DNA from: Deferribacteres bacterium
GTDB taxonomy: Bacteria > Nitrospirota > Thermodesulfovibrionia > UBA6902
NCBI GenBank assembly: GCA_013152795.1
Contig: JAADFS010000079.1
Location: 1-8,631 of the forward strand
DNA length: 8,631 nt
Reading direction: 5' to 3'
Shown piece after piece: positions 6,947-8,631 of this stretch; position 1 is the first letter of the stretch; every line of letters begins with the position of its first letter. The notes beneath the pieces were generated by a model. That model saw only the letters and a program-made list of their open reading frames with translations, made no database searches and was not told the DNA's origin. The position numbers and the translations under genes are program-made.

Positions 6947-7034
6947 CTGAAGGAATCGCATATAAAGCTTTTCCGGCAGGCTCTCCTGCCCGCAGGTGAT
7001 GTTTTTATGCCACTGTAAGGTTTATAAACTAAGG
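6947..7034 (+). repeat. Repeat copy 2: right end, running into the next gene's ribosome binding site
   Basis: This matches 1795-1879 almost base for base, the main difference being four extra bases (CTGC) that complete the palindrome GGCAGG-CTCT-CCTGCC (6975-6990). Its 6969-6993 part is the exact reverse complement of 1672-1696, so the right arm here is the undamaged version. An AATGTTGCAT at 6911-6920, shared with 1660-1669, may be a remnant of a left end. The copy ends in TAAGG at 7030-7034, which overlaps the AAGGA in front of the ATG at 7041. Confidence 0.8.
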
Positions 7035-7035
7035 A
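7031..7035 (+). promoter_or_regulatory. Shine-Dalgarno of the phosphohydrolase gene
   Basis: AAGGA lies five bases before ATG 7041 and sets that start. Its first four bases are the last bases shared with copy 1 of the repeat, so the element probably contributed this signal. Confidence 0.55.
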
Positions 7036-7040
7036 ACTTT

Positions 7041-8631
7041 ATGAAACGGAAACTTGTAATCATAGGTATTGACGGAGGCACTTTCAGGCTGATCGACCCC
7101 TTGATGGAAAGGGGCAGGCTGCCCAACATCGGGAAGATCATAAAATCAGGAGCAAGGGGGATTTTAAAGTCGACCTACCCTCCGGTCACGGCTGCCGCGT
7201 GGGTGACCTTCATGACCGGGAAAAACCCCGGGAAACACAGCTTTTATGATTTCCGTGAATACAACCTGACAGATTATACACCGTCGTTTGTAACCACCGT
7301 GAAAACCTCGGTAAATGACGATGTCAGCGTACTTCACTCTTCAAGGTACAAGGGTGAGACCATATGGGACTTTCTGGGCGATGCGGGATATGAGATGACG
7401 GTGGTGGCGGTACCCATGACATATCCACCGTGGGAAGTCAACGGCCGGATGGTATCCGGGTATCCCTGCCCCGACTATACACGTCCCAGGACATATCCAC
7501 CGGAGTGGGGCAGTGAGATAGGCAGGCTTTTTAACATGTCTGCAATTGATTTTTCAAAAAGGGACGCCTTTATCCGCGAGTGCAAAGAGCTGGTAAGGAG
7601 AAAAGGCAGAATCATCACCCGTATGATGAAGGAAAAAAGGGGTGAAGTCTTTTCTGTTGTCTTCAGCAGCACGGACTTTGCCCAGCATTATTTCTGGAGA
7701 TTTCAACAGCAGAAGGACCACCCCTACTCAAGGGTTATTGAGGAGATTTACTGCGAGGTGGACGACGTCATAGGAGAGATACTGAATCTGTCGGATAAAG
7801 ATACGTCGATATTTGTAATGTCGGATCATGGATTCATGAAGCACCCTGAAAAACATGTCAACATCAATGCCTGGTTACTGAATGAAGGATACATTTATCT
7901 TCACGGGAAAAAGAGTTCAACGGAGGCAGGAATTTTTTCCGGGGTATTCGATTTTATTCTTAATCAGATAAAATATAAAAGGGTAGGTCTGAAAATAGCG
8001 ATAAAACAGAGGCTCAGCAGGATGCCTCTTTTCCTGCAGCAGTGGGCATCGAAACACTATTTCAAGAGCACCCTTATAGACTGGGGCAGGACACGGGCAT
8101 TCCGGTACAGGATGTACGGGTGTGTGGACGGCCTGGTCATAAACGTCAAAGGCCGCCAGAATAACGGCATAGTTGCAGCGGGAGAGGAGTATGAAAATCT
8201 GAGAAGAGAGATCATCGGAAAGCTGCTTGAAATGGAGGACCCGGATACCGGCGAGAGAGTGATTGCCGAGGCATATCTCCGGGAGGAATTGTACAGCGGA
8301 GATTTCCTGAAAAACGCACCTGACATTATTTACAGGTTTTCCGGTAATTATATCGGGGGTGTCGAGTTGCACGGGCCGGTAATCAGCCCGGTGCAGAAGG
8401 AAACCACGGATGTGTTCAGCGGCGTTCATGACCAGGACGGTATCTTCATTGCACGCGGCCCGAATATAAGAAAGGGATTTGATGCAGGTTGTTTCAGTAT
8501 TACGGATGTTATACCGACAATTTTATATGATTTGAATTTACCGATACCCGATGACCTTGACGGCAGGATTATCAGTGAAGTCTTTACTGAATCTTTCAGA
8601 AATGCCAACAGGCCGGATTATGCACCTGCCG
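7041..8631 (+). CDS. Alkaline-phosphatase-superfamily type I phosphodiesterase/nucleotide pyrophosphatase-like protein (3' end outside the window)
   Basis: Some 530 codons are open to the window edge without a stop, so the C-terminus is missing. The protein belongs to the metal-dependent phosphodiesterase/nucleotide pyrophosphatase branch of the alkaline phosphatase superfamily, which hydrolyses phosphate mono- or diesters with two metal ions. Visible core residues are IGIDGG with metal ligand Asp11, PPVTAAAW with the presumed nucleophile Thr50, STDFAQH with Asp212 and His216, SDHG with Asp262 and His263, and a late SGVHDQDGIFIARGP with His463. This is the full ligand set in the expected order, so the enzyme should be active. 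There is no signal peptide, since MKRKLVIIGIDG runs straight into the first strand, so I infer a cytoplasmic site. Its place after the polysaccharide genes suggests action on a nucleotide-sugar, lipid-linked or phosphoglycan intermediate. The substrate is unknown. Confidence 0.85.
   Translation, partial: MKRKLVIIGIDGGTFRLIDPLMERGRLPNIGKIIKSGARGILKSTYPPVTAAAWVTFMTGKNPGKHSFYDFREYNLTDYTPSFVTTVKTSVNDDVSVLHSSRYKGETIWDFLGDAGYEMTVVAVPMTYPPWEVNGRMVSGYPCPDYTRPRTYPPEWGSEIGRLFNMSAIDFSKRDAFIRECKELVRRKGRIITRMMKEKRGEVFSVVFSSTDFAQHYFWRFQQQKDHPYSRVIEEIYCEVDDVIGEILNLSDKDTSIFVMSDHGFMKHPEKHVNINAWLLNEGYIYLHGKKSSTEAGIFSGVFDFILNQIKYKRVGLKIAIKQRLSRMPLFLQQWASKHYFKSTLIDWGRTRAFRYRMYGCVDGLVINVKGRQNNGIVAAGEEYENLRREIIGKLLEMEDPDTGERVIAEAYLREELYSGDFLKNAPDIIYRFSGNYIGGVELHGPVISPVQKETTDVFSGVHDQDGIFIARGPNIRKGFDAGCFSITDVIPTILYDLNLPIPDDLDGRIISEVFTESFRNANRPDYAPA

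Noticed and set aside
6969..7009. Palindrome followed by a T-run as an intrinsic terminator after the propeller gene
   Set aside because: The T-run (7001-7006) starts about ten bases after the short stem, and the palindrome also occurs at 1675-1690 and 4562-4577 without T-runs. It is better explained as a repeat arm.
1..8631. CRISPR array, tRNA/rRNA genes, transposase or integrase
   Set aside because: No regularly spaced repeats, no tRNA-like arms and no recombinase motifs were seen on either strand. The repeats here are dispersed and irregularly spaced.

Overview
This 8.6 kb window is part of a surface or exopolysaccharide locus, and every credible gene lies on the + strand. The gene set (a chain-length/co-polymerase protein with a cytoplasmic ATPase-like domain, a nucleotide-sugar epimerase, a membrane O-antigen ligase/polymerase, an exported beta-propeller protein and an alkaline-phosphatase-superfamily hydrolase) points to a Gram-negative-type bacterium. 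Moderate GC, frequent ATA codons and repeat-rich gaps would fit groups such as Nitrospirota or Desulfobacterota. That placement is an impression only; there is no rRNA or marker gene in the window.

Layout: bases 1-28 may be the last codons of an upstream gene. A fused Wzz/tyrosine-autokinase-like protein (45-1637) follows, and its ATP-binding motifs are degenerate. After a 305-base gap filled by a repeat element comes a GalE-type epimerase (1943-2881). A 261-base gap holding a hairpin and a diverged copy of the same repeat precedes the O-antigen ligase/polymerase (3143-4558). The stop codon of that gene lies inside a third repeat copy. A secreted protein with about 13 Asp-box repeats follows (4641-6893), then a gap with a fourth repeat copy, and finally a type I phosphodiesterase/alkaline phosphatase-like gene (7041 onward) that runs off the window.

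How the genes may work together (inference): the epimerase supplies a sugar nucleotide, the Wzz-like protein sets chain length, and the Wzy/WaaL-type membrane protein polymerises or ligates the glycan. The propeller may bind, trim or display the polymer outside the inner membrane. The cytoplasmic phosphohydrolase may act on a phosphorylated or nucleotide-linked intermediate. No glycosyltransferase is present in the window.

The most unusual features are the interspersed repeat family, which occupies all four gaps between the confidently called genes and supplies one stop codon and probably one ribosome binding site, and the loss of all three nucleotide-binding signatures in the Wzz-fused kinase-like domain.
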